From Zasmidium citrigriseum (lineage: Eukaryota; Ascomycota; Dothideomycetes; Mycosphaerellales; Mycosphaerellaceae), in assembly GCA_002786025.1 (NCBI GenBank), contig NHNW01000005.1, positions 248,001 to 312,000 of the forward strand: a DNA stretch of 64,000 bases, written 5' to 3'. Below the pieces are notes generated by a model that searched no databases, was not told the DNA's origin, and was given only the letters and a program-made list of their open reading frames with translations. The position numbers and the translations under genes are program-made. Positions 18,815-29,046 of the stretch are shown here, in pieces; position 1 is the stretch's first letter, and the number at the start of each line of letters is the position of its first letter.

Positions 18815-20599
18815 TCACGCCAGGACCATCTCCCTTCCATTAACATTAACCCCACTCCCCTTCTTCATCCTCACCAAATCCCCATCCCTTTCAAACTCCT
18901 CCGCCGTATGCGCACTGCCCAAATGCTTCACCAGCGCATCCACACTTCGACAGAAACAGTCCATCGTTCGATACTTCTCACATAACAAACAAGCGAAATT
19001 CCCATCGCTCGCGTGACACTTCGCTACGAAGCGGGCATCCATGCGGTAGTCTCGGGGCGGTTTGCCAGGGGTCGGACTCGCGAGGCTGAAGACCCAGACG
19101 TCGCGATTGTTGACGGGGATTACGATGCCGCAGGCTGGACAGCGTTGACTGCCTGATGAGCGGAAGTTGTGGTGGAGGGGTAGGGGGTTGGCTTGGAGGT
19201 CAAGAGCGTAGCGGCAGAAGGGGCCGTGGTCACCTGGGGCTGGGAGGGCTTTCATTGGTTGTCGCGCAGATTGAGCGGAGCGGGGAGCAGACGGCGGCGA
19301 GGATACGGAGCTTGGGTGGACGATCTTCGACTCTTGGGGCGCAGGCGCTTTGGACTTGCTGTCAGAAGGTGGTTTCTTGGAGTCCTCTTTCTTGTCGCGA
19401 GGTTTGCCAGTATCCATCTTCTTTTCTGTCGGAGGCGGCGCGGGATCAGGACGAGCGGCGACGGATTTGGGTCGTTCGACGGTTTTTCCGTTGACGTTGG
19501 CCTGATCGGAGCCTGCTTTGCTGGGTCGAGGTTCTTGCTCTGCAGCACGAGGCTGATCTGAGCCTGCTTTACGAGGACGACCGTCTGCCTCGACAGCACG
19601 CTGCTTGATCGGGTCGCTGTGGACGGAGTCCTTCCTTGATGGGCCTGGACTTCGAGCCTGATAAGAAGTTTCTCTCGCGAAGACTGGTACGATTGGCTGA
19701 TATGCCGAAGCTCGCTTCGAATCAGGGGAGTCTTGTGGCAAAGTAGAAGCTCGCCTTGGGTTTGCATAGGCAGGCTCAAGAGCCCTTTGAGACGCTTGGG
19801 ATTGGCGGCGGGACGGAGGCGGTGCTTCTTCCCAAGGCTTCGGGGCCGGCGGCTGCTGCTCCGTGATCATGCGCTGATATTGGCCGTTCAAAGCCCCGAG
19901 CGAACCATCTCTCGCAGCGTTTTGCGCAGCAATAATCTTGTCCATGTCGGCGTCCGTAAGCGGGCGGCCGTTTTGCACAGCATCTTGTAGGACGTCGATC
20001 ACGGTCTTCTGCAGCTGTATGACTTGCGCTTGGAGTTTGTTCTCCGTTACCACTGGATCAACATGTTAGCAATCACTGAGCAGTTGGAGTGGGTGTCACT
20101 GACAGTCGCCTTCCGCATAACGATCGCCCACTCGCATCAAATGGTTGGCATAGGTTTGCTCGATTAAAGCCTTCGATCTGTCCATGCTGTCTCGTCTTCT
20201 CCGCCGCCTGCTACTTGACCTTGACCGAGATCTTGAGCGCGAGCGTTGTGATTTCTTATCCTGATCATTGCCCTTGTCCTTCTCTGCGTCTTGTGGCTTC
20301 TCGTCTTCCTTCTTGTCACCACCACCGCCTGCCAGTTTCTCAATCTGCTCTTTGAGCTCCTTGATCTCATTGTTCTGCTTCCCGTCGGTCTGTTGCTGGG
20401 CTTTCTTGTTGCGCTTCTCCTGGAGCTTGTCGTGCAAGGTCATCGACGCCGTAAAAGTACCGACGATGGTGCTTATGAGCGTCGCAACGATGAATCCTTT
20501 CTATCATCACCATCGCATGAGCACATGAATCCCAATATCTTGGCTGCCCGGCTGTCCTACCTTGAGGTTCTTCTCCTCAATCATATTGGCGTAATTCAT
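18815..20599 (-). CDS. membrane-anchored Arg/Ser-rich protein with C-terminal zinc-binding region
   Basis: Three exons (20599-20561, 20500-20104, 20052-18815) join in phase to 557 residues. Intron borders are 20501-20560 (GTAGGA donor) and 20053-20103 (GTCAGT donor). The first intron joins a short leader to a hydrophobic helix FIVATLISTIVGTFTAS, then a charged coiled-coil-like segment, an Arg/Ser run of about 25 residues, and a second helical part. A long disordered Pro/Ser/Lys region follows, then a C-terminal domain with CPAC and C-x2-C...H-type zinc ligands. The 5' end is uncertain: an in-frame stretch at 20887-20642, ended by a TGA that an acceptor at 20630 could skip, might supply more N-terminal residues. 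I do not recognise the family. A role at a membrane or the nuclear envelope is a guess from the architecture. Confidence 0.6.
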
Positions 20600-21495
20600 G
20601 TTGGGCGGCTTGACGACCTGGTCGGCCTGTTCAGGCAGTCAGCACGAAAGCGGCTCGCGACAAGTCTCAAAAGAGCGCCAGGTCGACTGCTTCCCATTTG
20701 CGGTGAGCGGAAGAAAGTAGTTCTCGACTTCGGGGATCGGCGGGCTGCAGTAGTTGGCTGTAGGACAGGCGTCACTCTGCAAAAGGATGGTTACGGCGGG
20801 TGAACGGGCACGTAAGACCGTGGCGATCGGGCGTTGAACGTTCATCACATCAGACTTCTCTTGCGGACGCATGTCTGTCTGTGCCATGCTATGGGCATTG
20901 ACACGTAGCCGACGTCGTCTTGCTAGGACTTCCTTGCCGCAAGCCTGGTATATTCGGCAGAATCGGCATCGTGTCGGGCAGCAACGTTATCGCGCTGGCG
21001 GCGAAGGTCGGTCTATGCGGAGGGCTTCATATATATGGGCAGCAGCCTGAGAGAAGATGGAGGAAGTGCTCGTGGTATCCTCGTGCGGCTCCATGCTGCG
21101 GTGCGAGTCATTCGCGCCCCTCTCGTTCACGGCCAAGCTGTTCTTCGTAGGGCAGTGGGAAGCTTTGCAGAGCTCAGGTTTCCTTGTCCAAGCAGTTCGC
21201 AGCCATCGCTGCGTTGTAGAACGCTTGACAGGTGCCCAACATCGAAGATCCCAAGAGAAAGTGAGATTGACGAAGGCAGCGCTTGGGCGATATCGGATGG
21301 ACCGGGAATTGCGGTGCTTCATCTGGTTAGATCGATTTGGCACGTGAAGGAGGTCGGATGGAACCGGTTTTCAAATTCTATCTCTATCAACAACCAACAA
21401 CATCCTCGTCCACCATCTCGGCGGATGGCCGTGGCTATCTACCATCGGTCCTTATTCATATCCTTAGCCGAACTGGAAAATGACCCGATGCCGCG
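20600..21495. other. intergenic region with a possible missing 5' exon
   Basis: The 896-nt region lies between two genes on the minus strand. The minus-strand stretch 20887-20642 is open for 82 codons in the frame of the downstream gene and could be its first exon, but no good donor was found. The remainder shows no coding potential. Confidence 0.35.
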
Positions 21496-23294
21496 TCAGC
21501 GTCTCGTCGAAACATTTGGCGCCGTCGGAAGCATTGCAAACACATCCGCCCAGCTGACATTATTGAATGGCTGCGCCCCAGCAGAACATTGCGTACCACT
21601 CGTAGGCATGGTGGCATTGGTCCAGTAGGCAGCGATGTGCTGTGTGCTGCAGCTTGAAGGAACGGATGTCGAGCAGTGGCCAATGCCGTCAATCTCGAGG
21701 ACCGAGCTGCCTTCGAAGGTCGAGCTGAGATTGTACGCCGAGACCAAAGGAGTAAAAGCATCACCAGTGTTGCCAAGGAACAAGACTGGGTTCTTCGTTT
21801 TGACCTGGAAGTTGCCTTCATAGCGCTCCTTTGCGCTGTATGGCCACTGAGCGCAAACCGCCATGGATGCTGTCACAGATCAGTATTTCGATTGAGCACG
21901 GTAGCAATTGTTGGGGCACACTCACAGACTGTGGCATCGCCATAGATCCTGGAAATGTTGTACAACTCATCGACTACAGGCCAGAAGTCCTCCAGCTCGC
22001 TCACTCTCGCCGTGCGATCACCGCATTGGATCCCGTACAAAGCGGTCTGTGGCAACAGCGTCTCGACCAGGCTTCCAGATACTGCGCTACTGACTTGCTC
22101 CTGGAATGCCACCGCCAGTTGCTCAGTCTCGTTGCGCAAGATGAGGTCCAGCATGGTGGTTATGCCGGGCCAACTAGTGAGTCCGTAGAGTGCTTGCTGG
22201 ATGGATCCCTTTGCTGCGGAGTAGTCAATGGGCATACCGCCCACGACCAGAGGCTCTTGTTTCAACTATAGTCCGGTTAGCGTTGGATTTGAATTCAGGC
22301 AAGAGATGCTTCTGACTTGGTCAAGCAGATCCCACGTCTTCTGCTCAAGTTCCGCGGCGGTCGCATTGCCTCGAGCCAAAGTGCAGTTCTCAGGAGCAGC
22401 CACGCAGCCTGTGAAAATGGCGGAGAAGACTTCATCTGAACCGGTCCATTCCTGGAAGTTCGCCAGCGCATGATAATACTCGTGAGGATTCTGGACGCCA
22501 TCCAGTATCATCTTCTCGATCCTATCTGGGAACATTGCCGCGGCCGTTGCACCGAGAGTCGTGCCATACGACAGACCTGCTCATCTCGTCAGTGCTCCTG
22601 TTCACGTAAGAGATGTAATGTACTCACCCCAATATCTCAACAGGCCATCCTCTTCCAATGCTTCCGCGACTTGCATCAAATCCCTAGCAGTGAATGCAGT
22701 ACCGACCAGCTCTCCAGTCTCATTCAGCTTGGCCTGACATGCCGCAGACTTGACCTGGCCTTGCGCCCACAAAGATCCAACCGAAACGTCCGAGGCATTT
22801 CCAAGCGGCGTTTGCAAGATGTCCTGCGCAGCCGCGACTTCGCTGTCGATGCACTGAAACGTTAAAGTCTTGCCCGTACCCCTAGGATCAAATGCCACCA
22901 GATCATGTTCGCCGCCCGTCAGGACCTGCAGCACTGGACCCAGCGAAGCAAGCGCATCTCTCGCGGTCAATCCAGGTCCACCGAAATTGAACTGTATACT
23001 GCCTTTCGAAGGCTGCGTTGCGGCGCGGATTCTGGCAAGATGGAGGTCGACTGTATCGCTGCTGTTCGAAGCGGTGTAGTCTTTTGGGACGCGTAATGTC
23101 CCACAGTCGAGCGGAACGCTGCCTGGAAAGAGGTCAGTGATAAGGTAAGTCTTTTGCAGAACAACAAGTTGCATACTCTCTAATGCAGTTTCATTGCATG
23201 GTCGCCAGTGGATGCTTCCGCGCTTGGAAGTGCCGAGGGGAACAGCCGAAGCTATTGAGAGAAGACTTGTGAATAACAGAGTTGCTGTACGCAT
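21496..23294 (-). CDS. secreted TAP-type alpha/beta hydrolase (S33 peptidase family)
   Basis: Five exons (23294-23177, 23122-22628, 22576-22317, 22265-21926, 21869-21496) join in phase to 528 residues. A signal peptide (1-18) leads into the S33 fold. FNFGGPG forms the oxyanion region, and VAFDPRGTG is typical of tripeptidyl/prolyl aminopeptidase relatives. The nucleophile Ser lies in GLSYGT, created across the second intron. The acid is the Asp of GNTGDAFTP and the base the His of GIGHCS. The C-terminal TAP-like domain and several N-glycosylation sites are present. Expected role: an extracellular exopeptidase or esterase. Substrate preference cannot be told. Confidence 0.88.
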
Positions 23295-24222
23295 TGCGCG
23301 TTCGAGAGGCCTTTATAATCGATAAAATGCGAGGTGTTGAGTTTGCTGACGAGTCCTTGAAAATGCAGGATTGCTGGCGAGTTAATGCCTCCATCGCTGC
23401 GACGTTTACATGTTTATATCGCATCGCCATGTGGAAACCAAGACACATCGTCATGCCAATACTTCAAGATCATCACTTTCGAGGCTGTGACGATGAGAGA
23501 TCAATCGTTCTCGTACACTAACAAAAGCTCCAAACACACAACAACGAAACCCCCAAGACCATGGCTCAGTCTTGTACACAGCCATGTGTAACACCCAAAA
23601 ACCTCGCACTTTCGACCAAATACTTCTTTCCAAACACAGCAAGGCGCATCCTTTCGTACTCGCAGAAGGAGCGCCAGCGCTCGCTTTTCCCCCAACAGGC
23701 AAGGCTCGTCGTCATTCTGCAGCGGCGCCATGCGATGCGGCTGAGATCGGCACGCGTTTGACTTCAGCTCGTGGGAATTCGTTCTCGTATATCACTGTTG
23801 AGCAGTCCTAGCGAGGAGTTGTCTGTCGTTTTGTATACTGCTGGAACAAGGACTGTATACGATTGTCGATTGAGGCTTTCTGTCTGGAGAAGCATTCCTG
23901 TCGGGGCCGATACCGCCGGTAACGACATTCCCATTCGGTTCCTGGAGTCATCTGCCTGAAGCAAGGGTAAGTGATGCCTGTTCTATGGTAATGGCGTCAA
24001 AGCTGCCTCGACAAGGCTGGCTGACTTCAGTGAGAAGGCGTCTTGGCATCTCAAAGAAACTCTGTTCCTGCAGCGAAAGGCTGCGGCAGAGGTTACAGAA
24101 GGACCGCTTACCACATCTGGAGCCAAACTAGCGGTAGGCGACGGTGCATCTGTCAACGAGTGAAAGCTCTCATACCACTCGGGAAAAGAATTGTCGATCA
24201 AGCCCAAGCCATTGGATTGAGC
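23295..24222. other. divergent intergenic region between TAP hydrolase and Zn2Cys6 regulator
   Basis: The 928-nt region separates divergent genes. Short frames on both strands have no recognisable features. It probably holds both promoters. Confidence 0.4.
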
Positions 24223-25407
24223 ATGCCTCCACGACGTTCCCACCACAAGTCCCGTCACGGCTGCATTACCTGCAAGCGTAGACGAGTCAAATGTGACGAG
24301 ACGGGTCCACCGTGCACCAACTGCAAAGCCAGGGATACTGAGTGTCAATACTCTTTCGTGTCTACGGGGTCCCCACCAAAGGGTATCTCGCCGAATAGCA
24401 TACCCACTGCGTCGGATCGGTCTAGTCCTAGCTCGAGCGTGGGACGATCGACGCCCACAGAGCTGCAGCTTCTGCACAGGTGGTCGACCAATACTTACCT
24501 CTCAATTGGGACCGAGATCGCCCAGGATTGGACGATATGGCAACGAACAGTACCCGAGGTGGCTATGAACTACGATTGCCTAATGCACACTATCTTTGCC
24601 ATCACTGCTTTCGAGATGGCTCATTCGATTCCTGGAGATGCGATCAGGTGGACCAATACTGCTTGCGAGTACCAAGGGCTGGCCTTTCGGAACTTCCGAG
24701 ATCACCTCCAGGATATGACCGAAGACGACCACGACGCCATGCTATACTGCTCCATCTTACTCATGGTCCTCGCCCTAGCCTCCGCAACAAACGCCGTCCT
24801 CAACGGCTCCGGCCGAGAGAGCACAATCGACCACACCATCTCCCACCACGAACTCGTCCGAGGAACAAGTCTCGTCATGCTCAAGAAACCCGACTGCCAC
24901 CTCACCCACCCCCTCTGGCAAAAAGTCCCTCCCTTCCTCGAGCTCGAGAAAGTGCCTCTAGCCCCTGATCTGGAAATCGTCATCGAAAAACTCACATCTC
25001 TTAACGAACGTCGCGCCGGCGACCCCCTCCAGGCAAAACCCTACATCGGTTGCAAAACGGCCATCGCCTGGCTCAAATATCTCTACCAAACCTGTCTCGA
25101 GATGAAACTCCGCACCTTCAGCCTCGCTTGGATGACTTGTGCCGGGGTGGACTACACCATCGCCGTCAAGAACCAGGATCGAGTGGCGTTGCTGGCGCTG
25201 ATGTGTTGGGGCGTCTTGATGGCGCCGCTGGGGGATGATTTCTGGTATGGGAAGGGGTTTGGTCAGAACGTTGTTACGGAGGTGGCGGATCAGTTGAGGA
25301 ATGATCTTGATTCTTTGGATATTGTGGCTTGGGCGGAACAACAAATCCAGGTCATCGGGAACAAGCAGATCAGTCCTGGAGACTCGGCTGTGGGTATGAT
25401 TGATTGA
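24223..25407 (+). CDS. Zn2Cys6 transcription factor, Upc2/Ecm22-like type
   Basis: A single exon gives 394 residues from the ATG at 24223. Upstream in-frame codons from 24043 lack Zn-cluster features. The N-terminus is basic, then a Zn2Cys6 cluster (about residues 13-42) with the GCITCKRRRVKCDE form found in sterol-uptake-control-type regulators, a Ser/Pro linker, and an alpha-helical C-terminal domain. Upc2-like proteins bind sterols and control ergosterol genes, but many family members have other roles, so only the class is claimed. A decayed copy of its 3' end lies 232 nt downstream. Confidence 0.85.
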   Translation: MPPRRSHHKSRHGCITCKRRRVKCDETGPPCTNCKARDTECQYSFVSTGSPPKGISPNSIPTASDRSSPSSSVGRSTPTELQLLHRWSTNTYLSIGTEIAQDWTIWQRTVPEVAMNYDCLMHTIFAITAFEMAHSIPGDAIRWTNTACEYQGLAFRNFRDHLQDMTEDDHDAMLYCSILLMVLALASATNAVLNGSGRESTIDHTISHHELVRGTSLVMLKKPDCHLTHPLWQKVPPFLELEKVPLAPDLEIVIEKLTSLNERRAGDPLQAKPYIGCKTAIAWLKYLYQTCLEMKLRTFSLAWMTCAGVDYTIAVKNQDRVALLALMCWGVLMAPLGDDFWYGKGFGQNVVTEVADQLRNDLDSLDIVAWAEQQIQVIGNKQISPGDSAVGMID

Positions 25408-26217
25408 CTACTTGGGGCTTTGACGCCGGGCCTCATTGGCGCAGAGCTATCCCAAAGAGATTGAAGGCCATCCTCTCATCTTCTCAAGGCCAATTCTGGA
25501 ACAGCTCTGTTCATCGTTGCGATGCTCCGTCGTGACTTCAATCCTATGCATGTTGTTGCTTAGGCGGAGCAGTAGCTTCGGGGTATTGGGAACAAGTAGA
25601 TTAGTTTGGGGAATTCGACGGTGGGAATGGTAGATTGGCTATGTCGGAAAATGCGATTGAGCGGCGAGAGCTGAAATCCTCAATACCAGGAGTGATGAAA
25701 TCGCAACTCTGTTGGCGAGATTCGTTGACTGGGAGCTAGTCATGAGTGGCTTGACGAGCAGGCGATCGGAGAAATGGTGAATGATTATGACGAGGCATTG
25801 GGAGGGAACTGATGAATGGATGATGATGATGAGCCACGACACATAGATGGATATCTCAGCTTTCAGTGCGAAAATATCGCTCTCTTTGGAAGCCAGCCTG
25901 TGTCTCTTGGCATCGCACGACATACGAACTGCATTTAGGCGCCGAGTTTCAGACCAATGTATACAGTGCCGCCTGTTCTGTGTTGGCGCCTTGAGAGGCA
26001 CAGCAGTCGTCGTTCGTCGCATTTATAAAGTCGGAAACACCCCTGGAGGTGCTTTCACGTCTGGCCATTTGACATCGCGCTCTGAAAGAACAGATGCTTG
26101 CATGTGAGTGCCAAGACTTTCCCTGTCCACTCCCTCACTTTGCCTACCTTCGGCGTTCTTCTCCAAAGAAGCAAAGAAACCGGTCTTTGAGACAATTAGA
26201 CCATCCAATAAGACAAG
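25408..26217. other. intergenic region containing a decayed duplicate
   Basis: The 810-nt region holds the 3' flank of the regulator, the decayed copy at 25549-25645, and the promoter of the small gene at 26218. No intact gene was seen. Confidence 0.5.
25549..25645 (+). pseudogene. decayed tandem copy of the 3' end of the Upc2-like regulator
   Basis: About 90 nt align without gaps to 25317-25410 at an offset of 232 nt, with roughly three quarters identity. Shared words include GCGGA, GGGAACAAG and AGATT. Most differences are transitions (C/T, A/G), and in-frame codons such as CAA and CAG have become TAG. It is a relic of a local duplication. The transition bias resembles repeat-induced point mutation, though ordinary decay is possible. 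Confidence 0.6.
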
Positions 26218-26819
26218 ATGAACGAACGTCCAGTCTGGCTTCTCAAAATCCGGCCTACGACCCGACAGCGAGCACATTTCTGCATTTTCATACCTTTCCC
26301 TGATTTTGCCGATCACAATCCGAATGACAAAGCTCACGAGTGTCGAGGCACAAGGATCCATGTCATCGGCACTCCTCTTGCGATGGCTCTGCAGTTTCAG
26401 TCGAATTTCTCTCCTACGACAGAAAAGGATCTTGAATCCGCTATTCTGCTTGGACGTGTCGACGAAAGCTTCATCCAAGATCAGTTGCCATCAGCCGAGA
26501 AGCCTGATGCAGTCTTGAAGCGAGCGAAACCTTGCGGGAGGATTGAGCGAGAAGCGACTGCCATTCGACCTCCTCGCGGTGGGAATGTGCTGGCTCCAGT
26601 GAACGATGTGAGACCTTCCCTGGACCTAGAAGTATGGCTGCTGATTTGAAGCAATAGACGAACAACAGACGGTGTCAGGAGTGGACGATGGATTACATCC
26701 GGCATCTCGTTCGAAAGGGAATGATTCCTGCTGAGGCTGTTGATATCGCGCAGGCTGAAAGAGATCCTCCGGATTATGGAGTGGGACTGCGAACGAGCAG
26801 TGGAAAGCCGCTTTGGTAG
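26218..26819 (+). CDS. small fungal-specific protein, 183 residues
   Basis: Exons 26218-26607 and 26658-26819 join across a 50-nt intron (GTGAGA donor, CAATAG acceptor). The joined protein has an N-terminal part with RPVWLLKI, AHFCIFIP and IHVIGTP, and a C-terminal part with RRCQEWTMDYIRHLV and ERDPPDYGVG. I recall this two-part pattern in many small fungal proteins of unknown function that are often expanded in accessory regions. The intron is well supported because the second half of the family pattern appears only after splicing. No signal peptide was seen. The last 46 nt overlap the 3' end of the convergent HET gene. Confidence 0.75.
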
Positions 26820-28647
26820 CCTGGCTCCGATGCTTCAGCGCCCAAATAGACATCAGAGTCGTAACTACTGGTGTCATCATCGCTGTCGCCCCGAGGGGTG
26901 ATCGAACGAAATTCTCCATGGTATCTTGGCCCTGGCGCTTCAACCTTGAGGTGAACACCAGAGCCATCACTAGACGAATCGCCATAACTGTCTTCTTCGG
27001 AGGACACAGCTTCTCTACTCTCCGTTGGTTGCTTTCCAGACGCCCGTATATCTTCTTGATATCTGTTCCAGATATCGTCGCATGTCGAATGAACCATCTT
27101 TTTCCATGCCGAATATCGCATCCTTTGGCCCTGTTCACCAGGTTCGCTCAATTCTAGATCACCCTCTTGTGCAGCCGTCAGCCAGTCCACGTCGTCGGCC
27201 TCGCCCCGCAGATAATTTTCGTTCTGTCGCTTGTGGTCAAACATATGCCACTCTTCCGCCTTGTGGCGAAGGTACGCCCCCCTTAGTCTATCTCGCCGCA
27301 TGAGCCAGGACAGTGCCAACTCCCTTTGAACCAATCGCGGCTGTGCGGGCAGGAAATGCCGACAGATCTCTAAAGTTATGACGAATACAACATCATTGAA
27401 AGGCTCTAAGTTGAAGATGTGCATGAGCACATGGCCCGTGGATTGCAGCCTCGAAGGACTCCGGCCATTTCGCCAGAGAACCTCGTCGTCGTTCAATCTT
27501 CGACTCGTCTGGGACCGATGATGCCGATGTGCTTTGTTCCAGATGGAAAGGATGCAGTTGTAAAGCGCTGCAGTGTAGAGTTCTGGAATCGACATCGTGT
27601 ACGACGGTTGAATATAAGTCTCCGCGATGCCGAACAGTCCGAATATGCTATCATGGATCTGACTGCAATCTTGGAAGGCAAAATTCCCAACGACCTGGTG
27701 GAAGTCCAAGAGCGTGCCCGCCCTGAGCAGCGGTCCGGCTTTGGTCCTCCAGTGCCATAACTGTGCGCAGGCGAAGGCGTTCTCGACGTTGCCCAGAACC
27801 TGATCCGCCAGTCCCTCGCTCCTCATGGAGCTGGCAAACCTCTTCCATTCCTATAACCGGTCAGTCTCGTTCTTCTTTTTGAAGCCTCAGGTCCTTGGGC
27901 ACGACTCAATGTACTTACTGCACGGACTGTGCCTGTTTGTGAGAGACTTGCATGCTGCCGCACGTCCCAAATGTCCATAATCTCGGACCAGCTGAAAGTC
28001 AGAGTGAAGCAACGGATCGTGACCTTTTTTGCCAGCAAAATCTCTTGCACAACCCAGAGCCGTGACCAAAAGTCATTATGCAGCACAAACCTTTTTGTGG
28101 ACTCAGTCATCTGGTCAAGGAGCACCGTCGGGTGGATTTCGAAGTACTCGTCCGAAATCTTGTCCAGCTCGTCGGGACCGAGCTTCTGAAGTGCCTTAAG
28201 AGATCTGATACCACTATCGAACTCCGTTGCCTTTCTCGCCCGTGTGCCGTCCCCATCCTGCGGATATATCCACGCAATCACCCCCGTGGCTCTCCGGTAG
28301 ATCTCCCCCATCATGGAGACTTGGGATTCCCGCTCTACCATGTTGGTCTGATTGATACACACTGCATCAATGAAGAACCACTCCTTCCTATTCTCCCTCG
28401 CCATCTGCTTGAAGAAAGCGTTGAGACTGGGCCGCACGTGGAAATCGATGTCGATTTCGTCACCGCCGACAAGATGAATGAACTTGGTCGCTTTGGAGTC
28501 TCCCCAACAGTACGATACAGCCGTCCAGGAGACATCATCGTGAACGGAAAATGTTTTCAGCTCCCAGATTCGGCGGGGTTTCTGTCTGACGAGGCGAATG
28601 AGGCGAAACTGTTGCTGGGAGTGTTCGAGCTTGGAGTAGAGCTCCAT
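26774..28647 (-). CDS. HET-domain protein, tandem paralogue 1
   Basis: Exons 28647-27919 and 27850-26774 join in phase 0 over a 68-nt intron to 601 residues. The HET domain spans about 40-230 with its three signatures: WTAVSYCWGD, FFIDAVCINQ and RLWVVQE. HET domains mediate cell death in heterokaryon incompatibility and are TIR-like in fold. A helical region follows, with IHDSIFGLFGIAE, common in this subfamily. The C-terminal 75 residues form an acidic, Ser-rich tail with two similar units ending in RSITP and RSPTP. It is about half identical to the gene at 29047 and has the intron at the same place. No predicted NLR or second domain was seen. Confidence 0.88.
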
Positions 28648-28676
28648 GGGTGATTGTGATTCATGTACGGCGATGT

Positions 28677-28714
28677 TTGACGAAGTTTTCCCTTGTTGTA
28701 CTTTTCTTCGTCAA
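28677..28714. promoter_or_regulatory. inverted repeat TTGACGAAG-N20-CTTCGTCAA
   Basis: Perfect 9-bp arms flank a 20-nt spacer starting 30 nt upstream of the first HET gene's ATG (gene on the minus strand). It could be a 5'-leader hairpin or a binding site for a dimeric factor. Confidence 0.4.
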
Positions 28715-28990
28715 GGTGAGTCGTCGTGGTAGTTCAGCTGGCGTGGGGCCTGATAATGCATCTTCGGCTAAGCGTCCATAGAGACGAAACTGGCCCTGCT
28801 CACCACGAGCTTTGCATCACCGTAGCGCCTGGACATGGTCTTGGCGCCATGGTATTTGTATCAATGAAAGAGGGTGGATGCGTGTTGATTGAAGAGCGTT
28901 GTCCATCCTTGGCAAGGTGACGTCGTCTGGCACGATGCACGGGCCTTCAGCCTTCTTCTTGAATGCCCCAGGCTGTATCCTTCCAGACGA

Positions 28991-29035
28991 GCGAAACCCT
29001 TGCGACGATGCTGGCGAAACCCTTGCGACGATGCT
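28991..29035. repeat. 22-nt direct repeat, two copies
   Basis: Two identical 22-nt copies (28991-29012 and 29014-29035) starting GCGAAACCC are separated by a single G. It is a recent local duplication just beyond the 3' end of the second HET gene. Confidence 0.7.
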
Positions 29036-29046
29036 CACCGCTGATT

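Larger units (their letters stand above)
28648..29046. other. intergenic region between the two HET paralogues
   Basis: The 399-nt region contains a 9-bp inverted repeat near the first HET gene's start and a 22-nt direct duplication at 28991-29035. No coding potential was seen. Confidence 0.45.

Noticed and set aside
26640..26660. Premature stop as sign that the 26218 gene is a pseudogene
   Set aside because: A normal 50-nt GT-AG intron removes the stop and restores the conserved second half.
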